From positions 2,666,001-2,730,000 of the forward strand of contig NZ_AP023239.1 of the NCBI RefSeq assembly GCF_013393385.1: a DNA stretch of 64,000 nucleotides, in the 5' to 3' direction. The stretch is from Paenibacillus sp. URB8-2 (lineage in GTDB: Bacteria; Bacillota; Bacilli; Paenibacillales; Paenibacillaceae). Under the pieces are notes generated by a model. The model had not been told where the DNA came from and did no database searches. It was given only the letters and a program-made list of their open reading frames with translations. Within the stretch, counting starts at the first letter, position 1. Every line of letters begins with the position of its first letter. Positions 44,700 through 51,839 of the stretch are shown here, piece after piece. Made by a program: the position numbers and the translations under genes.

Positions 44700-44802
44700 A
44701 AATATAAGACTTTATAAGCTTCGCGCTTATCGTTTGGTCTTATTTTTCTACGAGAAACGGATGCCTTCCTCTTCCAGAGGACGGCGCAGCCGTTTCTTCT
44801 TG
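44700..44802 (+). repeat. Terminator-associated dispersed repeat, copy C
   Basis: Best-formed copy. Hairpin 1: AATATAAGAC, inner TATAAGC-TTCGC-GCTTAT, then GTCTTATT. Hairpin 2: AGAAACGG (from about 44753) with an inner TCCTCT-TCC-AGAGGA stem and CCGTTTCT closing near 44798. Its second half matches copy E at 52 of 53 positions. Confidence 0.88.
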
Positions 44803-44875
44803 CGAGAGTGAATAATCGGTGCGGAACAAACCACAATAAAAGGTGTTGTGAACGAAGAACAAAGGTGGTCCGTAC

Positions 44876-46174
44876 ATGAAAGATAAAAAGTGGGATTTGC
44901 TGGCACTGGCGTCCATCCCTTTTATCATGACTCTTGGAAATTCCATGCTGCTGCCGGTGCTGCCGCAAATTTCCCGAAAGCTGGCGATCAGCTCCTTTCA
45001 GGTAAGTATGATCATAACGGTATACGGTGTTGTCGCGATTGTTATGATTCCCATTGCCGGATATCTTTCCGACCGGTTCGGACGTAAAGCCGTCATTCTT
45101 CCAAGCCTTATCATCGCGGCTCTCGGCGGGGGCGTGTCCGCGGCCGCGGCATGGTTAATGGCAGGTACGACCGCTTACTGGGTGATTCTGAGCGGGCGTT
45201 TTTTGCAGGGAATCGGGGCAGCGGGCGCTTTTCCCATCGTTCTGCCTTTTGTCGGCGATATGTTCCGGGATGAAGAGGAGGTCAGCAAAAGTCTTGGCCT
45301 GATCGAGACCTCCAACACCTTCGGCAAAGTGCTCAGTCCGATTCTCGGCGCTTATCTGGGAACGCTGCTGTGGTATCTTCCGTTTATCACAATTCCGGCC
45401 TTGTGTCTGGTTTCATTTTTGCTGGTTGTGTTCCTGGTCAAGAGTCCGAAGAAGAAAGAGCGCGAGTCATCGACTGTGAGGCAGTTTCTTTCGGGTATTC
45501 GTGATGTGCTGCATGAAAAGGGACGCTGGCTGTATGCCATATTCGCCGTCGGCTGCATCTGTATGTTCGTTACGTTCGGCGTACTGTTCTATCTGTCGGA
45601 AACGCTGGAATCTGCTTATAACCTGCATGGTTCGATGAAAGGCCTTGTGCTTGCCATACCGCTCGCACTGCTCTGCCTGTCCTCGTACGGAGCCGGAAAA
45701 ATAATAGGCAAAAATAAAAAGCGGATGAAATGGATCGGGTTCGGCGGAATGGCGCTGCTCACGGCATCCATGGTTATTACCGGTTTTTACAGTGGAATCT
45801 ATTTTATGGTGGGCTTTCTGGGACTTGGCGGAATCGGGATAGGCGTCTCGCTGCCCTGCCTGGATGCATTGATTACCGAAGGGGTTGAAAAAGAGAACCG
45901 CGGCACGATCACCTCCTTGTACAGCAGTATGCGGTTTATCGGAGTATCGCTCGGTCCGCCGGCCGTTTCCTTGCTGATGAATGCCGGCCACTGGGCGTTG
46001 TTTGGCACAATGGCGGCGGTTGGGGCTGTCGGCGGACTGCTGACCCTGCTTGCCATCAAACCGAGCGAAGGGGAAAAGGGGGGGAAGAAGGGAGTAGAAA
46101 ACATCTCCCGTTACAAGCCGGAACAAACCGGACCGGCCGGGACATTCGGGCGCAGGGGCAGGTCTCCGGTCTAA
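44876..46174 (+). CDS. MFS drug-efflux-type transporter
   Basis: 432 residues, 12 predicted membrane helices. Motif A GYLSDRFGRKAVIL near residue 62 and a motif-C-like GRFLQGIGAAGAFPIVLP near 106 place it with DHA1 (H+-coupled drug) antiporters. A Lys/Glu-rich tail follows the last helix. Substrate unknown. AAAGGTGG ribosome site. Overlaps the convergent marR gene by 4 bp at the 3' ends; that regulator may control it, although they are not co-directional. Confidence 0.85.
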   Translation: MKDKKWDLLALASIPFIMTLGNSMLLPVLPQISRKLAISSFQVSMIITVYGVVAIVMIPIAGYLSDRFGRKAVILPSLIIAALGGGVSAAAAWLMAGTTAYWVILSGRFLQGIGAAGAFPIVLPFVGDMFRDEEEVSKSLGLIETSNTFGKVLSPILGAYLGTLLWYLPFITIPALCLVSFLLVVFLVKSPKKKERESSTVRQFLSGIRDVLHEKGRWLYAIFAVGCICMFVTFGVLFYLSETLESAYNLHGSMKGLVLAIPLALLCLSSYGAGKIIGKNKKRMKWIGFGGMALLTASMVITGFYSGIYFMVGFLGLGGIGIGVSLPCLDALITEGVEKENRGTITSLYSSMRFIGVSLGPPAVSLLMNAGHWALFGTMAAVGAVGGLLTLLAIKPSEGEKGGKKGVENISRYKPEQTGPAGTFGRRGRSPV

Positions 46175-46614
46175 TCTTCGTAAATATTGCCGGTATTGCG
46201 GCATATTGTTTTCAGAATAAGGCGAAGCTCCTCGATCTGTGACGGAGACAGGCCTGCAAAGGCGGAATCGAGGTTTTGCTGCTCAAGGGCCAGGGTAGAG
46301 TCGATCAGCGCTTTCCCTTCTGCGGTAGCGTTCAACAGATAGGCTCTGCGGTCGTTATCGGAGACCGTCTTTGTGATAAGGCCTTTCTTACCCAGCAGCT
46401 CGAGGATACGGGCGGTGGTGGGCTGGTCTTTGTCAACGGAAGCGGCAACCGCCTTCTGGTTGACGTTGTCATGGCTTGCTATTGTATAAAGGACTGTCCA
46501 CTGTTCCGGAGTAATATCAAAGGGTTTCAGGGCACGGGAGAAAAGAATGGAGATCCGCCGGTATGCGGAACCGAGCAGAAAGCCTGGAGAGTGCTGCAGA
46601 TTGGGCAGGGTCAT
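46171..46614 (-). CDS. MarR family transcriptional regulator
   Basis: 147 residues, single winged-helix dimer protein: LGSAYRRISILFSRALK (dimer helix), LTP-like ITPEQWTVLYTIA, recognition helix DKDQPTTARILELLGKKGLI near 62-82, and wing DNDRRAYLLNATAEG. AAAGGAG ribosome site. A 24-bp inverted repeat lies 25 bp upstream of its start, suggesting autoregulation. Likely ligand-responsive repressor of the facing MFS gene (inference). Confidence 0.88.
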   Translation of the reverse strand: MTLPNLQHSPGFLLGSAYRRISILFSRALKPFDITPEQWTVLYTIASHDNVNQKAVAASVDKDQPTTARILELLGKKGLITKTVSDNDRRAYLLNATAEGKALIDSTLALEQQNLDSAFAGLSPSQIEELRLILKTICRNTGNIYED

Positions 46615-46638
46615 CGTTGTTCTCCTTTACGTATTCGT

Positions 46639-46662
46639 TTGTACATTTACATGGTATGACAA
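46639..46662. promoter_or_regulatory. Inverted repeat, candidate MarR operator
   Basis: TTGTACAT (46639-46646) and ATGACAA (46656-46662) form an interrupted dyad in the marR leader/promoter region. Confidence 0.45.
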
Positions 46663-46692
46663 TTATTTTGGGAATACAAGCAAGCCGATATA

Positions 46693-46729
46693 AAAAAGCT
46701 CTTGCCCGTCTGCCGGGCAAGAGCTTTTT
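46693..46729. terminator. Bidirectional terminator, mainly for tal
   Basis: Perfect 16-bp stem AAAAAGCTCTTGCCCG / CGGGCAAGAGCTTTTT with a 5-nt loop, 15 bp after the tal stop. Confidence 0.92.
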
Positions 46730-46743
46730 GCAATGGCTCAGGA

Positions 46744-47406
46744 TTATTGCGGCTGCTTGGCAACCTGAGGAACATTCTCCCAGTCTTTGAGGAAGCGTTC
46801 AATCCCGTTGTCAGTCAGCGGATGCTTCCACAGCGACGGCAGCAGGGAACCCGGAATCGTAGCGATGTGCGATCCGGCGATGGCGGCCTGCTCCACGTGG
46901 GCGATATTCCGAATGCTGGCGGCAATGATTTCGGAGGAAAGACCATAGTTGGTAAGAATCGTCTTCAGGTCTTTGATCAGCTTCATGCCGTCCACCCCGA
47001 TGTCATCAAGACGGCCGACGAACGGGCTGATATAGGTCGCGCCGGCCTTGGCGGCCATGAGTCCCTGGGCGGCGGAGAAGATCAGGGTGACGTTCGTTTT
47101 GATGCCTTTTTTCGTCAGTTCATAGCAGGCTTCCAGGCCGTCTTCCGTCATAGGCAGCTTAATTACGACATTGGAACCCCATTCAGCGATTTCGTAAGCC
47201 TCTTCAAGCATTTCCGCGGCTTTCAGACCGATGACTTCGGCGCTGACAGGCCCGGGAACGATTTCAACAATCTCTTTGATAACGTCTTTAAAAAGTCTTC
47301 CCTCTTTGGCGATCAGCGATGGATTCGTCGTCACGCCATCCACCAATCCAAGGCGTGTAATCCGCTTTATTTCTTCAATATTTCCGGTATCCAAGAAAAA
47401 TTTCAT
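46744..47406 (-). CDS. tal: Transaldolase, small (TalC/FSA-like) type
   Basis: 220 residues. Pentose phosphate pathway enzyme, or fructose-6-phosphate aldolase by family. [13 protein letters not shown] start, [17 protein letters not shown] near 23, the Schiff-base Lys in [12 protein letters not shown] near 83, and [12 protein letters not shown] near 131. Start at 47406 with AAAGGAGG; the frame extends to 47472 but without support. Divergent from the metallophosphatase gene, with a perfect dyad between them. Complements rpe and rpiA in this window. Confidence 0.93.
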   Translation of the reverse strand: MKFFLDTGNIEEIKRITRLGLVDGVTTNPSLIAKEGRLFKDVIKEIVEIVPGPVSAEVIGLKAAEMLEEAYEIAEWGSNVVIKLPMTEDGLEACYELTKKGIKTNVTLIFSAAQGLMAAKAGATYISPFVGRLDDIGVDGMKLIKDLKTILTNYGLSSEIIAASIRNIAHVEQAAIAGSHIATIPGSLLPSLWKHPLTDNGIERFLKDWENVPQVAKQPQ

Positions 47407-47491
47407 TTCCTGTATCCTCCTTTGATTTCCAGTTAAATATAAAGCTTTAGAGATAATTACATTATGGTTCATTACGGCGAAAGATTCAACT

Positions 47492-47525
47492 GTTATTTTG
47501 ATTATCTCAAAATAACTATTATATT
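47492..47525 (+). promoter_or_regulatory. Promoter with perfect overlapping dyad (candidate operator)
   Basis: GTTATTTTGA (47492-47501), 5-nt spacer, TCAAAATAAC (47507-47516): a perfect 10-bp inverted repeat. It covers the -35 TTGATT (47498-47503) of a promoter whose -10 is TATATT (47520-47525), spacer 16. It sits between divergent tal and the metallophosphatase gene and could control either or both. Confidence 0.55.
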
Positions 47526-47624
47526 AAGTGTATCGCTTTCATTTCGTATCTGTCTTATTGCGGATTGGGGGCTTCCGTGTCCGGGTATGAATTAATAAAT
47601 AAATACGACGGGCAGGTGACTGAA

Positions 47625-48377
47625 ATGGAGAGAATTGCGATTATTTCCGACATCCATGGCAATATGCCCGCGTTAAGGGCGGTTCTTAAGGACATTGCAG
47701 GGAGGGGGATATCCAGAATTCAGTGTTTGGGCGATATGGTAGGTAAAGGTCCGGAACCCGCGGAAGCGCTTGATCTTGTCCGCGAATCATGCGAATCGGT
47801 TGTCATAGGCAATTGGGAAGCGATGGTGATCGACGAAGAGAACGTCGAAGGGGATCCGGCCGCACGCTGGCACCGGGACCGGCTTGGCGGCGCCCGGCTG
47901 GATTATATCCGCAGTCTGCCCTTTGTGCTGGAGTGGGAGATGAGCGGCAGGAAGGTAAGGCTCTTCCATGCTTCTCCCGAAAGCGTGTACGTGCGCGTGC
48001 AGCCGTGGATTTCGGAGAGGGAAAGGCTCGGCCTGTTCCTCAATACGGAGGCGACCGCCCGCTCGGGCGCTTTCGGCAAGCCGGACATAGTAGGCTATGG
48101 AGACGTTCATCACGCCTACCTCCAGTATCTGCACCGCCGCATGCTGTTCAACGCGGGCAGCGTGGGAACGCCTAGGGATGAACCGACGGCATGCTTCTGC
48201 ATTATGGAGGGGGTATGGCAGGGAAAGGACCCCGCGCCTTTGTCCCTTCAATTTATACGGGTACCTTACGACATCGAAGAGGCGGCTGCTATAGCGCGAA
48301 AGAAAGCGGAGCAGGAAGGAATGCCAGGCCTTGATGTCTTTCTGCGCCAGCTGACGACGATGCGTCCCGGCAAATAG
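47625..48377 (+). CDS. Metallophosphoesterase (YfcE/PrpE-like)
   Basis: 250 residues. Two-metal phosphoesterase core: SDIHGNMPALRAVL near residue 8, LGDMVGKGPEP near 36, IGNWEAM near 62, FHASP near 113 and GYGDVHHAYLQ near 156, then NAGSVGTPRDEP. Cytosolic; substrate unknown (nucleotides or protein phosphates in relatives). Start at 47625 with CAGGTGA; the longer frame has no ribosome site. Confidence 0.85.
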   Translation: MERIAIISDIHGNMPALRAVLKDIAGRGISRIQCLGDMVGKGPEPAEALDLVRESCESVVIGNWEAMVIDEENVEGDPAARWHRDRLGGARLDYIRSLPFVLEWEMSGRKVRLFHASPESVYVRVQPWISERERLGLFLNTEATARSGAFGKPDIVGYGDVHHAYLQYLHRRMLFNAGSVGTPRDEPTACFCIMEGVWQGKDPAPLSLQFIRVPYDIEEAAAIARKKAEQEGMPGLDVFLRQLTTMRPGK

Positions 48378-48490
48378 AACTTCCTTCGGCAGAAAATATC
48401 GGCAGATTGCACAAAGGGCATTTTCGCCCGGGCCTGCCCGTGATAAGATTAAATCGGCATGTCGATTTCCGTGACAAGGCGGGGAAGAGG

Positions 48491-48578
48491 ATGATCTACG
48501 CGGTTCTGGCACGTAGAGAATACGGTTCATGAAGACGAAAGGACGGCGATCCTGGAGCTGGAACAGTCGGCTGAGTGA
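48491..48578 (+). pseudogene. Possible frameshifted small gene
   Basis: GGGGAAGAGG precedes an ATG at 48491 that codes only 13 residues before a stop. A second frame, open from 48495 to the TGA at 48576-48578, reads FWHVENTVHEDERTAILELE and looks protein-like but lacks a start. A single frameshift near 48495-48505 would join them. No family recognised; may be chance. Confidence 0.25.
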
Positions 48579-48590
48579 GGAGCGAGGGCA

Positions 48591-49160
48591 ATGAAGGTTA
48601 CAATAAATCAGACCGTGATATCGGCGGAGCAGGGAGACATTACATCTTGGAGCGGCGATTGCATCGTAAACGCCGCCAATACCGGACTGTTTGGCGGTGG
48701 AGGAGTAGACGGGGCGATTCACCGCGCCGGAGGGCCCAAGATTGCCGAAGAATGCGCTTTGATTCGCAGCAGACAGGGCGGCTGCCTTCCGGGCGAAGCG
48801 GTCGCCACGGGAGCAGGCAATCTGCCGTTCCGGGCCGTCATTCATACGGTGGGACCAATTTGGAAAGGCGGCACGGCGGGCGAGGCCGACATACTGACGA
48901 AATGTTATATTAACAGCCTGGCGCTGGCTGCTGCCCTAAGCGCGCGCAGCGTCGCTTTTCCGAATATCTCGACGGGCATCTACGGATTTCCGAAGCCGCT
49001 GGCTTGCAGCGTCGCTATGAATGCGGTTGCCGAATACGTCAATGGAGCGGAGCAGGAAGACGGCGTCCTGGAAAGAATCGATTTTATCTGCTATGAAGGC
49101 GATAACGCAAGGTTGTACCAAGAAGCGCTGACAAATATGGGCAAATCCGTTAGTGAATGA
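48591..49160 (+). CDS. Macro-domain protein, ADP-ribose binding / deacetylase
   Basis: 189 residues, a single macro domain of the YmdB/MacroD type: QGDIT near residue 14, VNAANTGLFGGGGVDGAIH near 26 (distal ribose site), and NISTGIYGFPKPLA near 123 (diphosphate loop). Members remove acetyl from O-acetyl-ADP-ribose or ADP-ribose from proteins and nucleic acids. ATG preceded by GAGGAGCGAGG. No DraT, DarT or sirtuin gene adjacent, so no toxin-antitoxin or PTM operon is implied. Confidence 0.88.
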   Translation: MKVTINQTVISAEQGDITSWSGDCIVNAANTGLFGGGGVDGAIHRAGGPKIAEECALIRSRQGGCLPGEAVATGAGNLPFRAVIHTVGPIWKGGTAGEADILTKCYINSLALAAALSARSVAFPNISTGIYGFPKPLACSVAMNAVAEYVNGAEQEDGVLERIDFICYEGDNARLYQEALTNMGKSVSE

Positions 49161-49194
49161 CGATCAAAGACCCCTTGAGGAAAGGAAGAGGAAA

Positions 49195-49677
49195 GTGATC
49201 AATTCCGATGTGGAATACGCGGTTGTGGATTCCGGGAATTCCGACCTGCGGCGCCTGATCGCCAAGCTTGATGAAGAGCTCCTGGAAAGGTATCCGCAGG
49301 AGCGGATTTACGGAGTCGATTTCGATCATCCCGACGTGCGCAAGATCATCTTTATAATCGCCCGTCATCGGGGGGAAGCGCTCGGCTGCGGAGGAATCCG
49401 TCCCTTAACGGAGAACGGCGCCGAGCAGCCAGCGGCTGAACTAAAGCGGTTCTTCGTGGACCGCGGAAGCCGCAAGATGGGTATTGCTTCAGGCATGCTG
49501 AAGTACCTGGAAGACCAGGCGCGCGGGCGCGGATTCCGGGAGATGAGACTGGAGACGGGCGGAGATCAGCCGGAAGCGATAGCGCTCTATATGAAGCATG
49601 GCTACCGGCCGATTGACCGTTTCGGCATTTATGCGGATAATCCGGAATGTCTCTGCTACGGCAAAAGCCTGGACTGA
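49195..49677 (+). CDS. GNAT family N-acetyltransferase
   Basis: 160 residues. Acetyl-CoA-binding core: LKRFFVDRGSRKMGIASGML (the R/Q-x-x-G-x-G/A loop as RKMGIA) near residue 93, then LETGGDQPEAIALYMKHGY. Substrate unknown. GTG at 49195 is favoured by AAGGAAGAGG just upstream; the frame reaches a GTG at 49153 that overlaps the macro-domain gene. Likely in the same transcript as that gene. Confidence 0.82.
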   Translation: MINSDVEYAVVDSGNSDLRRLIAKLDEELLERYPQERIYGVDFDHPDVRKIIFIIARHRGEALGCGGIRPLTENGAEQPAAELKRFFVDRGSRKMGIASGMLKYLEDQARGRGFREMRLETGGDQPEAIALYMKHGYRPIDRFGIYADNPECLCYGKSLD

Positions 49678-49687
49678 TGATAGGCTG

Positions 49688-49885
49688 TCAGGCGTGATAT
49701 TTGCCGACCGGCTCGTTCAGCACCCATTCCAGCATGATGATCATGTCGTCCAGCCGGGCAAGCTGCGAGGCAAGAGCCGGGCGGCCCGGATCGTCTTCCG
49801 ATAATGGGGCGAGGCGCGTTTCCAAAGACCTGCGCTGGAGAGTCATCTCGTTGATTTTGGATTTGATCTGATTTTCGGTTCTCAT
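49688..49885 (-). CDS. Small coiled-coil protein, unknown
   Basis: 65 residues, highly charged and helical, with heptad-like spacing in IKSKINEMTLQRRSLETRL and LARLDDMIIMLEWVL. Strong AGGAGG ahead of the ATG. No family recognised. Convergent with the acetyltransferase, 10 bp apart. Confidence 0.65.
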   Translation of the reverse strand: MRTENQIKSKINEMTLQRRSLETRLAPLSEDDPGRPALASQLARLDDMIIMLEWVLNEPVGKYHA

Positions 49886-49965
49886 CCGAAAGTCCTCCTG
49901 AAAGAAATGAAATTGGGAAATACTGAATACTAGACTATTATAACGGCAAATAGGGGTGTAACCAA

Positions 49966-50646
49966 ATGAACGCGAAGCAGTTGGCGGCGGAAGCGGCGGT
50001 TGATTATGTAAAAGAAGGAATGAAGGTCGGTCTCGGGACGGGGTCCACGGCCTACTGGGCCATCCGCAAGCTGGGAGAGCGGGTCGCCGAAGGCCTGAAC
50101 ATTACGGCAGTCGCGACCTCAAGAGCTTCAGAACAGCAGGCGAGAGAGCTTGGAATTCCGCTCGTATCTTTCGGTGAGATCGACCGTCTTGACCTCACGA
50201 TCGACGGAGCGGACGAGCTGGACGGAGAGCTTCAGCTCATCAAAGGCGGAGGCGGAGCCCTTCTGCGCGAGAAGATTGTCGCAAAAGGCAGCGACCGGAT
50301 GATCGTAATCGCCGATGAGGGCAAGGTTGTCCGGAAGCTTGGCAAATTTCCGCTGCCTGTGGAAATCGTCCCGTTTGCCTGGGAATGGACATTGGCGGAT
50401 CTGGCCAAACTCGGCTGCGTTCCGGAGCTTCGGCGCGACGGAACAGACTTATATAAAAGCGACAACGGAAATTACATAGCGGACTGCCGGTTTGAAATCA
50501 TAGAATCTGCGCCCAAGTTGGCTCTGGCTCTACATTCCATTCCGGGTGTTGTTGAACATGGACTGTTCATTGGGATAGCGGATATGGCGATCGTGGGAAA
50601 AAGCGACGGTAGCCTTGAAGTGATCCATAGTAAAGCGAAGGCTTGA
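49966..50646 (+). CDS. rpiA: Ribose-5-phosphate isomerase A
   Basis: 226 residues. Interconverts ribose-5-P and ribulose-5-P. Motifs: GLGTGSTAYWAI near residue 21, DLTIDGADELDGELQLIKGGGGALLREK near 75 split across the active site (Asp, Glu, Lys), and PVEIVPFAW near 127. TAGGGGTG precedes the ATG. Overlaps the TTG start of the VanZ-like gene by 4 bases. Confidence 0.95.
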   Translation: MNAKQLAAEAAVDYVKEGMKVGLGTGSTAYWAIRKLGERVAEGLNITAVATSRASEQQARELGIPLVSFGEIDRLDLTIDGADELDGELQLIKGGGGALLREKIVAKGSDRMIVIADEGKVVRKLGKFPLPVEIVPFAWEWTLADLAKLGCVPELRRDGTDLYKSDNGNYIADCRFEIIESAPKLALALHSIPGVVEHGLFIGIADMAIVGKSDGSLEVIHSKAKA

Positions 50647-51104
50647 CACGGGACGCTCGCCGCAAGATTTGGATAAGGAGAGCGGCAATCTTTTGTCTCT
50701 TAGCATATTCGGGCTGTCTGCTCTATTGGATGTTTCTCGGCTTCGGGCGGACCGTCCGGCATGACCTCCCGATGAGATCTAATCTTGTTCCGCTTCGAAC
50801 GGTGTGGTATTATCTTTCGGCGGACGGCGGGCTGTCTATGGCCGCGAGGCTGGTCAACTTGCTGGGCAATGTAGCAGTTTTTGTTCCTGTCGGCATGTTG
50901 GTGCCTTTGGCAACCGGCCGCCTGCTGTCGCCGGTTCGTCTGGCGGTCCTGTTTATCCCGTGCATTGCGGCGCTTGAGATCCTGCAAATGGTGCTGCGAA
51001 TCGGGAGCTTTGATGTCGACGACATTCTGCTCAACCTGCTGGGAGTGTGGACCGGCTTCGGGCTGCTGCGGCTGTCCGGCATAACGAGAATAAGGAGATT
51101 GTGA
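50643..51104 (+). CDS. VanZ family membrane protein
   Basis: 153 residues, about four membrane helices: AAIFCLLAYSGCLLYWMF, LLGNVAVFVPVGMLVPL, LAVLFIPCIAALEILQMV and DDILLNLLGVWTGFGLL. The N-V-x-x-F-x-P-x-G and D-D-x-x-x-N-x-x-G motifs are the VanZ-like hallmark. Named after the teicoplanin-resistance gene, but most members have no known role. TTG start overlapping rpiA. Confidence 0.82.
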   Translation: MTRDARRKIWIRRAAIFCLLAYSGCLLYWMFLGFGRTVRHDLPMRSNLVPLRTVWYYLSADGGLSMAARLVNLLGNVAVFVPVGMLVPLATGRLLSPVRLAVLFIPCIAALEILQMVLRIGSFDVDDILLNLLGVWTGFGLLRLSGITRIRRL

Positions 51105-51109
51105 ATACA

Positions 51110-51550
51110 ATGCTTACTGATATTAAATCCAAAATCGATTCTCACGATGTTGAGGAATTGCTGTCTTATGCGGTTATCTCCGATCCCGGCGAACTTGAAA
51201 GAGTCCGCGCGGAATATAAGGAGGAAGTTCCTCTTAAGCTCTACGGCTGGGAGGAAGAGGAGCTGCTGGTCGGCCTGATCGGCTTTGAAGAGACCGAGGA
51301 CGGTTCGATCGACATCCGCCATATCGCCGTGCTTCCGGAAAATCGCGGAAAAGGCTACGCCCGCGGCATGATTCTGGAGCTGCTGGCCGATCGCCAGCCC
51401 CGGTATGTCATCGCGGAAACTGAGGACGAGGTGGCGGCAAATTTTTACCGCAGTCTGGGCTTTATGGTGTATTCGCTGGGAGAGAATCCATCCGGTATTG
51501 AACTGCTTCGCTGCGTATACGAAGTGGAAGATTCGGAGGATGAAGATTAA
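51110..51550 (+). CDS. GNAT family N-acetyltransferase
   Basis: 146 residues. DIRHIAVLPENRGKGYARGM near residue 64 holds the acetyl-CoA loop (R-G-K-G-Y-A), followed by VAANFYRSLGFMVYSLG. Acidic C-terminus (EVEDSEDED). AAGGAG is about 12 nt from the ATG. Closes the rpiA-vanZ-GNAT transcript, ending in a strong terminator. Confidence 0.82.
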   Translation: MLTDIKSKIDSHDVEELLSYAVISDPGELERVRAEYKEEVPLKLYGWEEEELLVGLIGFEETEDGSIDIRHIAVLPENRGKGYARGMILELLADRQPRYVIAETEDEVAANFYRSLGFMVYSLGENPSGIELLRCVYEVEDSEDED

Positions 51551-51558
51551 GGAGCTGG

Positions 51559-51608
51559 GGGACTGCTGGCATGTCATCAATGATGACTTGCCGGCAGTCC
51601 CTTTTTTT
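51559..51608 (+). terminator. Very strong terminator after the rpiA group
   Basis: Nearly perfect 21-bp stem from GGGACTGC to GCAGTCCC, then seven T. Repeat copy D begins at the next base. Confidence 0.92.
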
Positions 51609-51746
51609 AAAATAAAAGAATGTATAAGCTGTGCGCTTATCATTTTGTCTTATATTTCTACGAGAAACGGTACCTAAAAGCGATACTCGTATCGCTACTT
51701 CGGAAGCTTAAGCTCCCTAAAAGGACGGCGAAGCCGTTTCTTCTTG
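51609..51746 (+). repeat. Terminator-associated dispersed repeat, copy D (longest)
   Basis: AAAATAAAAG start, TATAAGC-TGTGC-GCTTAT, GTCTTATATTT, then CTACGAGAAACGG and GGACGGCGAAGCCGTTTCTTC at the end. Between the two arms of hairpin 2 it carries about 50 extra bases with two more dyads (AGCGATA-CTCG-TATCGCT and AAGCTTAAGCT). Confidence 0.85.
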
Positions 51747-51762
51747 TGCGGATTGGCTGCGC

Positions 51763-51821
51763 TTGACTTTTCCGGCTGACCGAAATATAGTTTTACAATA
51801 AAACAGTTTTACACTCGAACT
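51763..51821 (+). promoter_or_regulatory. Promoter and dyad operators of the marR-mmpL operon
   Basis: TTGACT (51763-51768), 17-bp spacer, TATAGT (51786-51791). The perfect dyad GTTTTA-CAA-TAAAAC (51790-51804) overlaps the -10 and start site. AGTTTTACA occurs twice, 16 bp apart (51789 and 51805), and AGTT...AACT closes a second dyad at 51805-51821. Typical of autorepression by the MarR protein. Confidence 0.75.
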
Positions 51822-51839
51822 ATTTCTGGAAGGGGGGTC

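Noticed and set aside
42075..44802. Composite transposon carrying helD
   Set aside because: The flanking repeats lack a transposase and terminal inverted repeats, and helD is a common chromosomal gene. Only the inverted arrangement is reported.
47787..48845. 352-codon minus-strand frame across the metallophosphatase and macro-domain genes
   Set aside because: Composition is Arg/Ser-rich and family-free; both + strand genes are complete with catalytic motifs.
48591..49160. DarTG-type toxin-antitoxin system from the macro domain
   Set aside because: No DarT-like ADP-ribosyltransferase gene adjoins it; neighbours are a phosphatase and an acetyltransferase.
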